This document shows positions 24,862 through 34,051 of a stretch of DNA of 64,000 bases, one piece after another. Under the pieces are notes generated by a model, which saw nothing but the letters and a program-made list of their open reading frames with translations, was not told the origin of the DNA and ran no database searches. Source of the DNA: UBA7239 sp964509075 (GTDB lineage: Bacteria; Pseudomonadota; Gammaproteobacteria; Pseudomonadales; UBA7239); assembly GCA_964509075.1 (NCBI GenBank), contig CAZDWC010000003.1, positions 248,001 through 312,000 on the forward strand, written 5' to 3'. Position 1 is the first letter of the stretch. Every line of letters begins with the position of its first letter. The translations under genes were made by a program, and so were the position numbers.

Positions 24862-25575
24862 CTATCGGCGCGTGATCAACTGGCGCAGCCAGCGCCACAA
24901 TGAATTGCCGGTCAGGACCATGCGGTCGATGTCGTCGAATTGTTTGGCCAGTGCCTGCGGGTTGGCGTAGAACAGCGTGCGGGTTTGAAATCCCTTGCTG
25001 GCATCCAGTTCGCGTACTACGCGTGCAGGATTGCCGGCTACAACAACGTTGGCAGGTACATCCTTGGTGACGACACTGCAGGCGGCGACGATGCTGTTGT
25101 CGCCAATGGTGACGCCTTTCAGTACGGTGGCGCGATCACCGATCCACACGTTGTTGCCGATGTGCACGGGTTTGGGTTCCGGGTCGCGATTGACGCGATC
25201 ATAGACGCCGTGCCAGTCGCAGTCGGTGATGTAGACCCCGTTGGCCATCATGCAGCCGTGGCCGATAGTGATTTCATCGGAGGCGCTGATGCGTACGCCG
25301 GGTGAAATCATCACGGCATCGCCAATGCGTATGCTGCCGAGACCGGGTTCGCGCCCCCAGACGCCGATGCGCACCCGGTTGTCAGCTTCTGCAACAATGG
25401 TTGCCGAGTGGCCAAGATGAATATTGGGGCCTGATACTACGGTGTACCAGGGTTTCATGACAGTGTGAAAGTCGCCGAGTGTTGCGAATTCAGGCCGTAG
25501 GAAATATTCCGTGTACCAGTGGCGGAAGCGCAGATAATTTTTCTTGACCCAGTAGGGGCGCAGATCGGTTTTCAT
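24862..25575 (-). CDS. hexapeptide-repeat acyltransferase (WbbJ-like)
   Basis: A 237-residue left-handed beta-helix acetyltransferase of the maltose/galactoside acetyltransferase-WbbJ group. Hexapeptide repeats are visible through VRIGVWGREPGLGSIRIGD, EITIGHGCMMANGVY, KPVHIGNNVWIGDRATVLKG and VTIGDNSIVAACSVVT, with the closing VVVAGNPARVVREL. Such enzymes O-acetylate envelope sugars. It sits between the phosphoesterase and mltD on the same strand, 22 bases after mltD's upstream neighbour order would place it. Confidence 0.83.
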   Translation of the reverse strand: MKTDLRPYWVKKNYLRFRHWYTEYFLRPEFATLGDFHTVMKPWYTVVSGPNIHLGHSATIVAEADNRVRIGVWGREPGLGSIRIGDAVMISPGVRISASDEITIGHGCMMANGVYITDCDWHGVYDRVNRDPEPKPVHIGNNVWIGDRATVLKGVTIGDNSIVAACSVVTKDVPANVVVAGNPARVVRELDASKGFQTRTLFYANPQALAKQFDDIDRMVLTGNSLWRWLRQLITRR

Positions 25576-25597
25576 GTTGGCAAATCCCTGTGCCGTT

Positions 25598-27331
25598 TCA
25601 GAACTTGCTGCGTTGGCCGAGATAGAGTGTCAGCATCTGGCCGGGCTGCAGTGTGTAGCGGTTCTTGTCGAGTGCATTCCAGCGTGCGATGTCATCCACG
25701 TTCAGTTTGTGTTTGCGCGCGATGGCCATCAGCGTATCGCCACTTTGCACCTTGTAAGCAGTTCTGTTGCTGCCGGTATCCAGCGAGGTCGGTTTTTTGC
25801 TGGCGAGTTTTTTGTCAGCCGTGTTGTTGGCTGCAGTTTGCTTTTCGCCAGGTTTTTCTGGTGTCGCGGTTGCCGCAGTTTTTGTCGTGCCGGGCAGGGC
25901 GAGTGTCTGTCCGAGTTTCAGCGGCTCGTTCTTGTCCAGCTTGTTCAGTTTTTGCAGTTCTGCCACGGTGGTGTTCTGTTTTCTGGCAATGATCGACAGA
26001 GTGTCTTTTGCTTGTACGACATAGGTGCGGCCGCTGCTACTGACGATTTTCTGGTTGCTGGCTACTTTCTGTTCCATTTCCTGCACGCGTGGGTTGGTGA
26101 TCTGCGCGGGCATGCGGTGATCCGCCACCGGCATCAGCAATTCGGTGCCGGCAGCAATCTGGCCGGCAGATTTGTTGTTCACGTTCTGGATCAGGTCGGG
26201 CGAGGTGTTGAAGCGCTTGGCAATCTTGCCCAACGAATCACCGGGCTGCACGGTGTAGCGCGTCCATTGCAGGCGATCCTCGGCGCTGAGATTGGCTACG
26301 CGCTCCTGCAGTTCATTGGCCTGATCAATGGGAACCAGCAGGCGATAGCTCTTGCCGGGAGGCGTTGCCCAGCGGCTGATGCCGGGATTGAGCAGGTAGA
26401 GTTCATCGCTGCTGATGCCGGCCATGTCGGCGGCGCGCGAGACATCCATCTGGCTGTCGATGTTCACTTCGGCAAAGTAGGGCAGATCCGGAATATAAGC
26501 CCAGTGCACGCCATAGGCATCGGGATTGCGGCTGATCTGTGCCAGTGCCAGCAGTTTGGGGACATAGGCCTGTGTTTCGGCTGGTACGTCCAGACTCCAG
26601 TAGTCAGTCGGCAAGCCTTTGGCCTTGTTCTTGGCGACGGCGCGATCTATGGTGCCCCAGCCGGCATTGTAGGCAGCCAGTGCTTTCAGCCAGTCGCCGT
26701 CGTAATGGTCGCGCAGGAATACCAGGTAATCGAGGGCGGTACTGGTGGAGCCGACGATGTCACGCCGCTCGTCATACCACCAGTTCATGTCCATTTCTAG
26801 GTGCTTGGCGGTGCTGGGGATGAACTGCCACAGCCCGGAAGCCTGGCTGCGCGAGTAGGCAAACGGGTTGTAGGCGCTCTCCACCACCGGCAGCAGAGCC
26901 AGCTCGCCCGGCAAGTCGCGTTTTTCCAGCTCGCCTGCCACATGATAGAGGTAGCGTGAGGCACGGCCTGACATGCGATCCAGATAGGCCTGATGGTTGG
27001 CATACCAGTTGCGCTCGGTGTTGATGCGCTCGTTCTTGTTGCCGGCTTTCAGGCTGTCCTTGAAACGATAGTTTTTCTGTATGCGATCCCAGAGATCGGG
27101 TTGCAGCGCGGGTGCGCCACGCCATTCGGCCAGGCATTGCTGGCCATCGCTGTGGCCGCTGAAGCTGAAGAAGCGGTGCTGTGCCGGGCGATGCTGGTTA
27201 TCGGTTTGACGAGGTTCGCTTTGGGGCGGGTTGCTGGTACAGGCGGCCAGCAGCAAGACCAGGCTGGTGGCAGCGAGTCGCAGAACGGGGGAAATGCGGG
27301 CAATAGGCCGGCGAGCAGGGCTTGCTGTCAT
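25598..27331 (-). CDS. mltD: membrane-bound lytic murein transglycosylase D
   Basis: A 577-residue outer-membrane lipoprotein that cleaves peptidoglycan glycan strands. A lipobox LAAC follows a short hydrophobic signal. The SLT domain has the catalytic Glu in LPVVESAYNPFAYS, with SGLWQFIPSTAKHLEM and ALAAYNAGWGTIDRA. Three LysM domains follow (YTVQPGDSLGKIAKRF, YVVQAKDTLSIIARKQ, YKVQSGDTLMAIARKH), separated by Thr/Lys/Ala-rich linkers. Three LysM repeats are common outside the enterobacteria, which usually have two. Confidence 0.95.
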   Translation of the reverse strand: MTASPARRPIARISPVLRLAATSLVLLLAACTSNPPQSEPRQTDNQHRPAQHRFFSFSGHSDGQQCLAEWRGAPALQPDLWDRIQKNYRFKDSLKAGNKNERINTERNWYANHQAYLDRMSGRASRYLYHVAGELEKRDLPGELALLPVVESAYNPFAYSRSQASGLWQFIPSTAKHLEMDMNWWYDERRDIVGSTSTALDYLVFLRDHYDGDWLKALAAYNAGWGTIDRAVAKNKAKGLPTDYWSLDVPAETQAYVPKLLALAQISRNPDAYGVHWAYIPDLPYFAEVNIDSQMDVSRAADMAGISSDELYLLNPGISRWATPPGKSYRLLVPIDQANELQERVANLSAEDRLQWTRYTVQPGDSLGKIAKRFNTSPDLIQNVNNKSAGQIAAGTELLMPVADHRMPAQITNPRVQEMEQKVASNQKIVSSSGRTYVVQAKDTLSIIARKQNTTVAELQKLNKLDKNEPLKLGQTLALPGTTKTAATATPEKPGEKQTAANNTADKKLASKKPTSLDTGSNRTAYKVQSGDTLMAIARKHKLNVDDIARWNALDKNRYTLQPGQMLTLYLGQRSKF

Positions 27332-27424
27332 GAAAAGGCTCTTCGCGTCGGTCGGAATCTGGCGCCATTGTGGGCGATAGGCGTCAATCTTTCCAGCCCT
27401 TGCAAGGCACTGGCCTGACCTCGG

Positions 27425-28336
27425 TCAAGAGGCTGTTGCGGGCACTACGCTGTTCAGGCTGCACTCGACGCAGTTGCGGCCGCGCTGCTTGGCGCGGTAC
27501 AGCGCCTGGTCGGCGCGTTCGAACAGGGAATCCCGGCTGTCTTGTGGCAACAAGGTTGCAGCGCCAATACTGACACTCATCGGCAGTTGTTGCGGCCCCA
27601 GCAGAACCTGCTGCTCGGCGACTTTCATGCGGATGCGCTCGCCGACGAGTCGGGCACGGAATTCATCGGTCTGGTCCAGCACCACCACAAACTCGTCGCC
27701 GCCGTAACGGTAGAGACGGTCACTGACGCGGGTGGCACTGCGAATGGCGTTGGAAACTTGCACCAGGGCGCGGTCGCCGGTGGCGTGCCCCAGGGAATCG
27801 TTGATGCTCTTGAAGTGGTCGATGTCGATCACCAGCAGTGACAGCGTCAGGTGATTGCGCTTGTTGATCAGCAATTCGCGCTGGATGTCCTGTTCAAAGC
27901 TGTGGCGGTTGCCGATCTGGGTCAGCGGATCCTGGGTGGCCGAGCGCACGGCATGGTGGAAGGCCAGGGCGTTGCGCACCGGATAGATAAGCACCGACAA
28001 CAGCGATTCCAGCAGCAGCTGCTCCTTTTCATTGAAGCGCTTGCTGCGCGAGAAGCCGATCTCGCCCAGTGAGTCGCCCTGCAGGCTCAGGCGGTAGTGA
28101 CAGTGGTGGCGGGCGGTCTCGCCAATCTGCACGGTGATGTCGTATTGCTCGTGGCGGTAATCCAGGCCGTTGAGGTGAATCAGCTTGTCAAGCTCGTTGA
28201 AGAAGAACTGCAGTTGTTGCTCCAGAGCCAGGCTGGTTTGCAGCGAGCTGGACAGCCTGAACAGGAACTCCAGATGCTGTTCCTGGCTGAAGTTCTTCAG
28301 GATGGCGCGGTTGCTGTTGTTGATGGCGTTACTCAT
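27425..28336 (-). CDS. GGDEF diguanylate cyclase
   Basis: A 303-residue cytoplasmic protein with a GAF-like N-terminal half (about residues 15-145) and a C-terminal GGDEF domain. The active site is intact (YRYGGDEFVVVLDQ) and an inhibitory RVSD I-site lies five residues before it, so it should make cyclic di-GMP subject to product inhibition. No membrane segment is seen. It is an isolated gene; with the EAL protein at 18-19 kb it is one of two c-di-GMP enzymes here. Confidence 0.93.
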   Translation of the reverse strand: MSNAINNSNRAILKNFSQEQHLEFLFRLSSSLQTSLALEQQLQFFFNELDKLIHLNGLDYRHEQYDITVQIGETARHHCHYRLSLQGDSLGEIGFSRSKRFNEKEQLLLESLLSVLIYPVRNALAFHHAVRSATQDPLTQIGNRHSFEQDIQRELLINKRNHLTLSLLVIDIDHFKSINDSLGHATGDRALVQVSNAIRSATRVSDRLYRYGGDEFVVVLDQTDEFRARLVGERIRMKVAEQQVLLGPQQLPMSVSIGAATLLPQDSRDSLFERADQALYRAKQRGRNCVECSLNSVVPATAS

Positions 28337-28442
28337 GGCGTCGATTCACTGCATTGGAAACCTGTGCAAGCCAGAGCGATTTTTGTGCCAGCCTTGATAA
28401 CATATTGATTTGTATTGTTTTCCTGTCTATTCGATCCGGTCA

Positions 28443-28462
28443 GGCGGCAGATATTTGCCGCC
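28443..28462. promoter_or_regulatory. near-perfect 20-bp palindrome in divergent intergenic region
   Basis: GGCGGCAGATATTTGCCGCC has perfect 7-bp arms (GGCGGCA/TGCCGCC) around GATATT. It lies between the divergent diguanylate cyclase and acyltransferase genes, 106 bp ahead of the GGDEF start and 132 bp ahead of the other, where an operator or a hairpin would be plausible. No regulator is known. Confidence 0.35.
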
Positions 28463-28594
28463 GGGGCAAGTGGCAGGGTGAATCGGCGGCGGAAAAATGG
28501 CGAATTAGAAGCCTGCAGGGTGTACGGCTGCTCCCATCCATGGCAATTTTCGGGTAACGTGCGCGGCTTTGTAGAGTTGGGTTGCTGGTTGTCC

Positions 28595-29746
28595 ATGAAC
28601 CGTTTTGACGATATTCGCCCTTACAACGATGACGAAGCCCGCGCGGTGCTCGACCGCGTTCTGGCTGATCCTGAATTTCTTGGCGCCCTGGGCCGTTTCC
28701 GTTTTCCCGGCTGGCCGGCATGGATGCTTTCTGCTCTCAGACCACTGATTCGCTGGCGGCTCGGCCGCGAGACGCGCAACGTCAGTGATGTGCGCAGTTT
28801 TCAGGCGGTGGTGGAAAAATACATGCGCCAGATGATCGGCAGCACGACCAGCGCGCTGACGGTTTCCGGGCTGGATCTTCTGAAGCCGGGTCAGGCGTAT
28901 CTGTTTGTTAGCAATCACCGCGATATTGCGATGGATCCTGCATTCGTGAACTGGGTGCTGTGGCAGAACGGCATGGATACCGTGCGTATCGCCATCGGCG
29001 ACAATCTACTGACCAAGCCTTTCGCGTCAGACTTGATGCGCCTGAACAAGAGCTTTCTGGTCAAACGCGGTGAAACGGCGCCGAAAAAAATCTACGCCGC
29101 CTTGAAACAGCTTTCTTCCTATATTCACTTTTCCATTACTGAAGAAAAGTCTTCGGTGTGGATTGCCCAGCGCGAAGGGCGAGCCAAGGATGGGTGCGAT
29201 CGCACGGAAGAAGCCATTATCAAGATGTTTGCCATGAGCAAACCGAAAGATCAGGCCTTTGCCGATTTCATCCGCGAATTGCACATCGTGCCGGTGGCGA
29301 TTTCCTACGAGTGGGATCCCTGTGATGTCGCCAAGGCGCGTGAGCTCTGCCACAAGGCGACGCACGGCAGCTACCAGAAAGACGAGCATGAAGATGTACA
29401 GAGCATCGCCGCCGGCATTGCCGGTAACAAGGGCCGCGTGCATGTCAGTTTCGGGGATGTGCTGACGGCGGATTTTGAATCTGCTGAAGCAGTAGCACGG
29501 GAACTGGATCGTCAGATTGTCAGCAACTACGTGCTGTTCCCCAGCAACTATTTTGCGGCCACCGCGCTGGGTGACGACGCACAGGGCCAATGGGGTTCTG
29601 AGGCGCAAGCATTTTCAGTCGAGAGCCTGCAAACCGAAAAACAGTTGTTCGACGAGCGATTGGCTGCTTGCCCGGCAGAGTTTCGCGACTGGTGGCTGGC
29701 GATGTATGCCAATCCGGTGCGTAGCCGCCGTGCATTCAAACAATAG
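28595..29746 (+). CDS. PlsC-like glycerol-phosphate acyltransferase family protein
   Basis: A 383-residue acyltransferase with the NHRDIAMDPAFVNW box (NHx4D), KSFLVKRGE and WIAQREGRAKDG, which in related enzymes hold the acyl acceptor. It is longer than PlsC and resembles the larger bacterial 1-acyl-glycerol-3-phosphate acyltransferase family of unknown exact substrate. ATG 28595 starts the conserved part; the frame is open back to 28415 but that extension looks like translated noncoding sequence. Confidence 0.8.
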   Translation: MNRFDDIRPYNDDEARAVLDRVLADPEFLGALGRFRFPGWPAWMLSALRPLIRWRLGRETRNVSDVRSFQAVVEKYMRQMIGSTTSALTVSGLDLLKPGQAYLFVSNHRDIAMDPAFVNWVLWQNGMDTVRIAIGDNLLTKPFASDLMRLNKSFLVKRGETAPKKIYAALKQLSSYIHFSITEEKSSVWIAQREGRAKDGCDRTEEAIIKMFAMSKPKDQAFADFIRELHIVPVAISYEWDPCDVAKARELCHKATHGSYQKDEHEDVQSIAAGIAGNKGRVHVSFGDVLTADFESAEAVARELDRQIVSNYVLFPSNYFAATALGDDAQGQWGSEAQAFSVESLQTEKQLFDERLAACPAEFRDWWLAMYANPVRSRRAFKQ

Positions 29747-29839
29747 CGGCGGGAACTTTCCTGAAACGCGCTGCTCACAGCGCACACTTTGTTTTCGCAG
29801 AACAGTTTCGCAGAACGAATCAACAAGAACGGGAACGCC

Positions 29840-30556
29840 ATGATCGAAGTTGAAAACCTTGTGCGGCAGTTCGGTGCCTTCACGGCTGTCGATAATCTGA
29901 GCTTCAGCGTAGCCCCCGGCGAAGTGCTGGGTTTTCTCGGACCCAATGGTGCCGGCAAATCCACCACCATGAAAATGCTCACCGGTTTTTTGCGGCCTAC
30001 CAGCGGCAGCGTGCGTGTTTTCGGTACGGATATGTGGCAACAGCCGCTGCCGGCCAAGGCCATGATCGGTTATCTGCCGGAAGGAGCTCCCAGTTACGGT
30101 GAAATGACGGTAGCAGGGTTTCTGGAATTCATCGCCGCCGTGCGCGGCTTTCGCGGGCAGCAAAAGAAGCAGGCGGTCGCGGCTGCGGCAGAGAAAGCGG
30201 CGGTGCGTGATGTCATGCACCAGACCATTGATACCTTGTCGAAAGGCTATCGGCGCCGCGTGGGTCTTGCACAGGCGATTCTGCATGATCCGCGTGTGCT
30301 GATTCTCGATGAGCCAACCGACGGGCTTGATCCAAACCAGAAATTTCATGTGCGCGAACTGATTCGCAATCTGTCACAGGACAAACTGGTGATTGTCTCT
30401 ACCCATATTCTGGAAGAGGTCAGCGCTGTGTGTACGCGTGCCATTATTATCGCGAAGGGCAAATTGCTGGTGGATGATACGCCGGCGGCACTGGAACAAC
30501 GCGCACCGAGTGGCCGACTTGACGATGTGTTCCGCACGCTGACAGGAGGTGTGTGA
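29840..30556 (+). CDS. GldA-like ABC transporter ATPase
   Basis: A 238-residue ABC ATPase with Walker A FLGPNGAGKSTTMKML, signature LSKGYRRRVGLAQAIL, Walker B VLILDEPTDGLDP and the H-loop THILEE. With the two following genes it forms a GldA-GldF-GldG-like exporter. In Flavobacteria these are gliding genes, but gammaproteobacterial sets occur in non-gliding cells with unknown cargo. Start at 29840 fits the IEVENLVRQFG N-terminus; the upstream open frame to 29789 is unlikely. Its stop overlaps the next start. Confidence 0.92.
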   Translation: MIEVENLVRQFGAFTAVDNLSFSVAPGEVLGFLGPNGAGKSTTMKMLTGFLRPTSGSVRVFGTDMWQQPLPAKAMIGYLPEGAPSYGEMTVAGFLEFIAAVRGFRGQQKKQAVAAAAEKAAVRDVMHQTIDTLSKGYRRRVGLAQAILHDPRVLILDEPTDGLDPNQKFHVRELIRNLSQDKLVIVSTHILEEVSAVCTRAIIIAKGKLLVDDTPAALEQRAPSGRLDDVFRTLTGGV

Positions 30557-31305
30557 TGTTGCCTGGTTTCTGGTCATCTTTGGCGATTGTCACGCGCCGT
30601 GAACTCGCTGCCTACTTTGCCACGCCGCTGGCCTATGTGTTTCTGGTAGTGTTTTTGATGTTGTGTGGATTCGCCACGTTTGAGCTGGGCAGTTTTTACC
30701 TGCGCAACCAGGCCGACCTCACGCCTTTTTTTGCCTATCATCCGTGGCTCTATCTGTATCTGGTGCCGGCCATTGCCATGCGCATCTGGGCGGAGGAGCG
30801 CAAGAGTGGCTCCATCGAGTTGTTGCTCACGCTGCCGTTACAACTGCGCACGGTGGTATTGGCAAAATTTCTTGCCGCATGGTTGTTTATCGCGCTGGCA
30901 CTGGCGCTGACATTTCCATTGTGGATGACGGTCAATTATCTCGGTGAACCGGATAACGGTGTGATACTCGCCGCGTATCTCGGCAGCTGGTTGATGGCGG
31001 GGGCTTTTCTCGCGATCGGCTGTTGCCTGTCGGCTGTCAGCCGTAACCAGGTGGTGGCATTCGTACTGTCGGTGACAGTCTGTTTCCTGTTCGTATTGCT
31101 TGGCATGCCGCAACTGCTCAACAGTATCGAGGCAGTGTTGCCGCCGCTGCTGGTCGACGGTGTTGCCCAGCTCAGTCTGCTCACGCATTTCGATGCCATC
31201 TCCCGCGGCGTGCTCGATGTGCGCGATTTGTTGTTCTATCTGCTGTTCATTCTGTGCTGGCTGCTGGCCACCAGCATTGTCATTGAACAGAAAAAAGCAG
31301 AGTGA
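30556..31305 (+). CDS. GldF-like ABC transporter permease
   Basis: A 249-residue permease of the ABC-2 type with six predicted helices (FATPLAYVFLVVFLMLCGFATF, LYLYLVPAIAMRIWAEERKSG and others). The motif MRIWAEERKSGSIELLLTLPL is characteristic of the GldF family. AGGAGG precedes the ATG, which overlaps the stop of the ATPase gene as TGATG, indicating tight coupling. The gene ends nine bases before the GldG-like start. Confidence 0.9.
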   Translation: MLPGFWSSLAIVTRRELAAYFATPLAYVFLVVFLMLCGFATFELGSFYLRNQADLTPFFAYHPWLYLYLVPAIAMRIWAEERKSGSIELLLTLPLQLRTVVLAKFLAAWLFIALALALTFPLWMTVNYLGEPDNGVILAAYLGSWLMAGAFLAIGCCLSAVSRNQVVAFVLSVTVCFLFVLLGMPQLLNSIEAVLPPLLVDGVAQLSLLTHFDAISRGVLDVRDLLFYLLFILCWLLATSIVIEQKKAE

Positions 31306-31313
31306 GGTGCGCG

Positions 31314-33236
31314 ATGAGTACTGACAAGAAAGGTTTCTCCGTGCTGTCGCGCCGGTTTTTTTCCGGTATCGGCCTTGTGCTGCTGGCCGTGGTATTGCTC
31401 GCGGGTACCATGTTGCTGGCGCCATTGTCGCAATGGCGTCTGGATCTCACGCAGGACAAGCTTTACACCTTGTCACCAGGCACGCGCAATATCCTGCGGG
31501 ATCTGAAAGAGCCTGTGCACCTGACATTCTATTATTCGGAAGCCCTGACGCGTGATATTCCGGTGCTGCGCAATTACGCGCAGCGCGTGCAGGAGTTGTT
31601 GGCGGAGTATGAGCGCGTCGCCAACGGCAAACTGAAACTGGATATCGTCAAACCCGAAGTGTTTTCAGAAGAAGAAGACGAAGCGGCAGCGGCCGGTTTG
31701 CAAGGCGTTCCCAACGGCAATGGCGAAGCCATCTATCTCGGTCTGGCCGGCGAGCGTGCCGAGCAGAAACAGCAGGTGGCATTTTTCAATCCGCAGCGTG
31801 AAAGTTTTCTTGAGTACGACATCAGCCAGATGATTTATCGGCTGCAACAGCCGCAACCGGTGGTGGCCGGCGTGATCACCGGTTTGCCGGTGTTCCGCAG
31901 TCTCGATTACAAAACCAACCGACCGCGCCCGGCCTGGGCCATCGTCAATCAGCTGCAGGAGTTGTTCGATATACGCCGGGAACTCGATCCGAACATCGAC
32001 AAGATTGATGATGATCTGAACCTGCTGGTGGTGATACATCCGAACATGCTGCCGGAGAAAACCCTGTTCGCCATTGACCAGTTTGTATTGCGCGGCGGCA
32101 AGTTGTTGGCCTTTGTTGATCCCGTCGCGGAGGCCGATGAAAGTGAAGGGCGCATGGGCACCGGTTTTACCGATCGCAGCTCCAGTCTCGAGCAATTGTT
32201 TGATGCCTGGGGTATAGATTACGATCCGAAGAAAGTGCTGCTGGATCTCACCTATGCGCACAATATTCCGGTGACACAATACGGCCGGGAATTGCCCCAC
32301 GTCGGTGTGCTCGGTCTGGAAGGCTCGGCTTTCAATCGCGAGCAGAATATGGTCGCAGAACTGGAGAATGTGAATATCCAGTCTGCGGGTGCGTTGTCTG
32401 CGAAAGCGGGTGCGACGACACAATTCATTCCTTTATTGTCATCCAGTGAAAAATCACAGCTGATGGATGCCGAGCAATACGCAACCCTCGGCGATCACAG
32501 CGCGTTGCTGCGCCAGTTCCAGCCGGACAATCAGCGCCGTCATGTTGCCGCGTTGGTGATTGGCGATGTGAAAACCGCATTTCCCAATGGCAAGCCGGCG
32601 CCGGTGGCGGGGCAGCCCATTGAAGTGCCGGCTGCGGATCAACCGGCACCGGTTTATCTCACCAGCTCGCAGAAATCGATACAGGTAATTGTGGTGGCGG
32701 ATACCGATCTGCTGACGGATCGCATGTGGGTCGAGATGCAGGATTTTTACGGGCAGCCCATGCTGTCGCCGTTTGCGGCCAACGGTGACATGGTCGTGAA
32801 CATGATTGATGCACTGGGCGGTAGTGCCGATCTTGTCAGCTTGCGCAGCCGTGGCACCTACCAGCGTCCGTTTACGCGCGTGGATGCCCTGGAAAAAGCG
32901 GCTAGCGAGCGTTTGCGTGAAGAACAGGATGCACTGACACAGGCATTGGCGGAAACCGAGAAAAAAATCACTGCGCTCAGCAAACCTGCAGCAAATACTG
33001 AAGAAGATGCGCCTTTGGAACTTACGGCAGAGCAGAAAGCTGAAGTGACAAAATTCCAGCAGGAAAAGTTGCGTATTCGCAAGAACCTGCGTGATGTCCA
33101 GCATCGCCTGAACAGTGATGTCGAGCAGCTGGGCATGCTCCTCAAGATCATCAATATTGCTGCTGTACCGGCGTTGTTGATATTGGTTGCGCTGCTGCTG
33201 TCGTTTGCACGCGCACGACGCAAACGTTTTACCTGA
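31314..33236 (+). CDS. GldG-like ABC-transporter-associated auxiliary protein
   Basis: A 640-residue protein with one helix near the N-terminus (IGLVLLAVVLLAGTMLLAPL), a large periplasmic DUF-type domain opening RWRLDLTQDKLYTLSPGTRNIL in spirit (here QWRLDLTQDKLYTLSPGTRN), a C-terminal coiled coil near 530-610 and a final helix (ALLILVALLLSFARARRKR). This is the standard GldG/auxiliary layout. GAGG before ATG 31314 supports this start. Third gene of the exporter operon; its role is presumably to couple the transporter to a periplasmic partner. Confidence 0.87.
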   Translation: MSTDKKGFSVLSRRFFSGIGLVLLAVVLLAGTMLLAPLSQWRLDLTQDKLYTLSPGTRNILRDLKEPVHLTFYYSEALTRDIPVLRNYAQRVQELLAEYERVANGKLKLDIVKPEVFSEEEDEAAAAGLQGVPNGNGEAIYLGLAGERAEQKQQVAFFNPQRESFLEYDISQMIYRLQQPQPVVAGVITGLPVFRSLDYKTNRPRPAWAIVNQLQELFDIRRELDPNIDKIDDDLNLLVVIHPNMLPEKTLFAIDQFVLRGGKLLAFVDPVAEADESEGRMGTGFTDRSSSLEQLFDAWGIDYDPKKVLLDLTYAHNIPVTQYGRELPHVGVLGLEGSAFNREQNMVAELENVNIQSAGALSAKAGATTQFIPLLSSSEKSQLMDAEQYATLGDHSALLRQFQPDNQRRHVAALVIGDVKTAFPNGKPAPVAGQPIEVPAADQPAPVYLTSSQKSIQVIVVADTDLLTDRMWVEMQDFYGQPMLSPFAANGDMVVNMIDALGGSADLVSLRSRGTYQRPFTRVDALEKAASERLREEQDALTQALAETEKKITALSKPAANTEEDAPLELTAEQKAEVTKFQQEKLRIRKNLRDVQHRLNSDVEQLGMLLKIINIAAVPALLILVALLLSFARARRKRFT

Positions 33237-33241
33237 ATCGC

Positions 33242-34051
33242 ATGATGTCACATGCATCGGAAAAGCATGTGCTGGCGGTATGGCCAGCGCAGGCTTTTTT
33301 TATGTCGCAGGCACGGGCGCTTGCGGATTTATTGCAGGCGCCGCTGTTGTCATGCGATGCCGACGCAGCAGAGCGCCAGGCCTATGCCTTTGTGCTGTGT
33401 ATTGATGAAAGTGGCCTTGCGTTGCTGCAAAACAAAAGTCGCATCGCGGTGGACTTTGTTAGCGGTGCCAATCAACACCGCCGCCTGCACGGTGGCGGTC
33501 GCGGTCAGCCTGTGGCAAAAGCGGTCGGGCTGAAAGCTGGCAACATCATTCCGCGTGTGCTGGATTGCACGGCTGGGCTTGGCCGGGATGCATTCGTGCT
33601 GGCATCGCTCGGTTGCCAGGTGCAGATGTGTGAACGATCGCCGCTGGTTCATGCACTCCTCGCCGATGGCTTGCAGCGTGCGTCAGTCGGTAACGATGAA
33701 AGTGTGTCCGCAATTGTTGCACGCATGTCACTGCAATCAACAGATGCACAATCATTCCTGACCAACATTGGCGACATGGATCGTCCGGATGTGATCTATC
33801 TGGATCCGATGTTTCCGGAGAGACGCAAAACCGCAGCGGTAAAAAAAGACATGGCCGCTTTCCATATGTTGGTGGGTGGTGATGAAGATGCCGATGCGCT
33901 GTTGCCGCTGGCCCTGCAGACGGCGCGCTGTCGCGTTGTGGTCAAGCGTCCACGCCATGCGCCGCATCTGGCCGGGCAAAAGCCTGATCTAGTGATGGAG
34001 GGAGAATCCACGCGTTTTGATATTTATCCGCTGCGCAGCATGCACTCGTAG
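33242..34051 (+). CDS. rsmJ: 16S rRNA (guanine1516-N2) methyltransferase
   Basis: A 269-residue SAM-dependent rRNA methyltransferase. The SAM site is in RVLDCTAGLGRDAFVLASLG, the catalytic-type motif in VIYLDPMFPERRKTAAVKKDM, and the C-terminal VVVKRPRHAPHLAG is typical of RsmJ. Start at 33242 or at the ATG three bases later. Its 3' end overlaps the convergent NUDIX gene by 28 bp. Confidence 0.95.
   Translation: MMSHASEKHVLAVWPAQAFFMSQARALADLLQAPLLSCDADAAERQAYAFVLCIDESGLALLQNKSRIAVDFVSGANQHRRLHGGGRGQPVAKAVGLKAGNIIPRVLDCTAGLGRDAFVLASLGCQVQMCERSPLVHALLADGLQRASVGNDESVSAIVARMSLQSTDAQSFLTNIGDMDRPDVIYLDPMFPERRKTAAVKKDMAAFHMLVGGDEDADALLPLALQTARCRVVVKRPRHAPHLAGQKPDLVMEGESTRFDIYPLRSMHS

Noticed and set aside
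25574..26800. 408-codon plus-strand frame over mltD
   Set aside because: Antisense to a complete MltD with all catalytic motifs; no domain features and odd composition.
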